Source: Marisa cornuarietis (taxonomy: Eukaryota > Mollusca > Gastropoda > Architaenioglossa > Ampullariidae). From it: 64,000 bases of DNA. The stretch lies in contig SMMW01000001.1 of assembly GCA_004794655.1 (NCBI GenBank), positions 16,218,501 to 16,282,500 of the forward strand. Direction: 5' to 3'. The notes under the pieces were generated by a model. That model was not told the origin of the DNA and ran no database searches. It was given only the letters and a program-made list of their open reading frames with translations. Position 1 is the stretch's first letter. Every line of letters begins with the position of its first letter. Both the position numbers and the translations under genes were made by a program. Below are positions 63,302 to 64,000 of this stretch, in pieces.

Positions 63302-64000
63302 TCAAATAGAAATTGATTACAATTTAAATTACTGCGTCGAAAGGACCTTTGTGTAAATTTAGCATTTGTGTGCAAAATTATTTTAAGAAATTATTGCACT
63401 TCATGTCAAGGTATTCAGTTGCTGATGTATTTTTGCTGTGTACTTTGTAGAAAGCTGTGAATCTGAGGAATTTGTGTACTACACGTGGTATGATTTTGTC
63501 TAAGGCCCAGCAACAACATATCTGGATAGCCTTTAGACAGTTGTTTAGTGCTTTGTGTAAGAACCCATGAGTGTGTGTGCGCACGCTACACCATCACATT
63601 AGTGCATCAAATGAGTCACTTTTTTCCCATGTGCGTTTAGGTGCTTGCTAATTTCTAAGACAGAAAGGTTGAAAAACCTTTAATAAGCCATTAAAAAATG
63701 TGAAAAACCGCAAAAACTTCATCAACTTCATGTCTGCTCATTTCTTCCAAATATCTAGCAAGTAGACACAATAAAAAATATACAGATAAAAATTCTACAG
63801 ATAATAACTGGTAATTTCAGCCACTAGGAAAAGAATGACAGCTATATTTACACAATGCTGATGTAACATGCTTTCTTGTAAGTTCTGGTTTGCACACATA
63901 ATTGATAAGAAAAAGGTGTGGGCAGAAATTTAAACAGTTTAATAGCAGAGGTCACCCAAGGATGATAAATTGTTTGTCGGTAGATTCAAATCTTGGAAAT
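63302..64000. other. Right end of the window; nothing recognised
   Basis: AT-rich sequence without a supported exon or repeat family. Confidence 0.4.

Overview
The window is a stretch of metazoan nuclear genome with small exons, GT-AG introns and many microsatellites, SINEs and LINEs. A molluscan (probably gastropod) or other lophotrochozoan source is my inference from the gene content, namely a tetraopsin-type opsin and I-clade non-LTR elements; the species cannot be named from sequence alone.

Layout. (1) 380-7267, minus: the 5' seven coding exons of a DHX57-type DEVH-box RNA helicase; the gene continues off the left edge. (2) 8908-12946, plus, divergent from it: a complete seven-exon gene for a type II membrane protein with an apparent tandem duplication of a methyltransferase-like (METTL24 / Methyltransf_22) domain. 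(3) 19950-46930, minus: a cluster of four paralogous genes plus one relic. They encode small type I membrane proteins with a signal peptide, one or two six-cysteine TNF-receptor-like modules, one transmembrane helix and a short tail. All share the same intron phases; two copies and the relic also share a 24-nt microexon. A 27-nt hairpin with a GNRA loop recurs six times in one orientation, in four cases close to the cluster stop codons. Gene 1 (two modules) carries a 6.9-kb I-clade LINE in its first intron, bounded by a 13-bp direct repeat. Gene 4 has a premature stop inside its signal peptide. (4) 50776-58021, plus: a complete six-exon opsin of 338 residues with the retinal lysine but HRY in place of E/DRY. 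(5) 58-64 kb: repeats, an RTE-like LINE fragment, a zinc-knuckle gag fragment, and a truncated duplicate of the last opsin exon.

Mobile elements fill most introns and intergenic space: four copies of a tRNA-derived SINE, several LINE fragments, an hAT remnant, and foldback elements including a 581-bp palindrome in an opsin intron. The helicase, methyltransferase-like and opsin genes look like ordinary single-copy genes. The receptor-like array is the accessory, fast-changing part and the best candidate for something undescribed: a local family of BCMA/TACI-like minimal receptors that may share a 3' UTR control hairpin.
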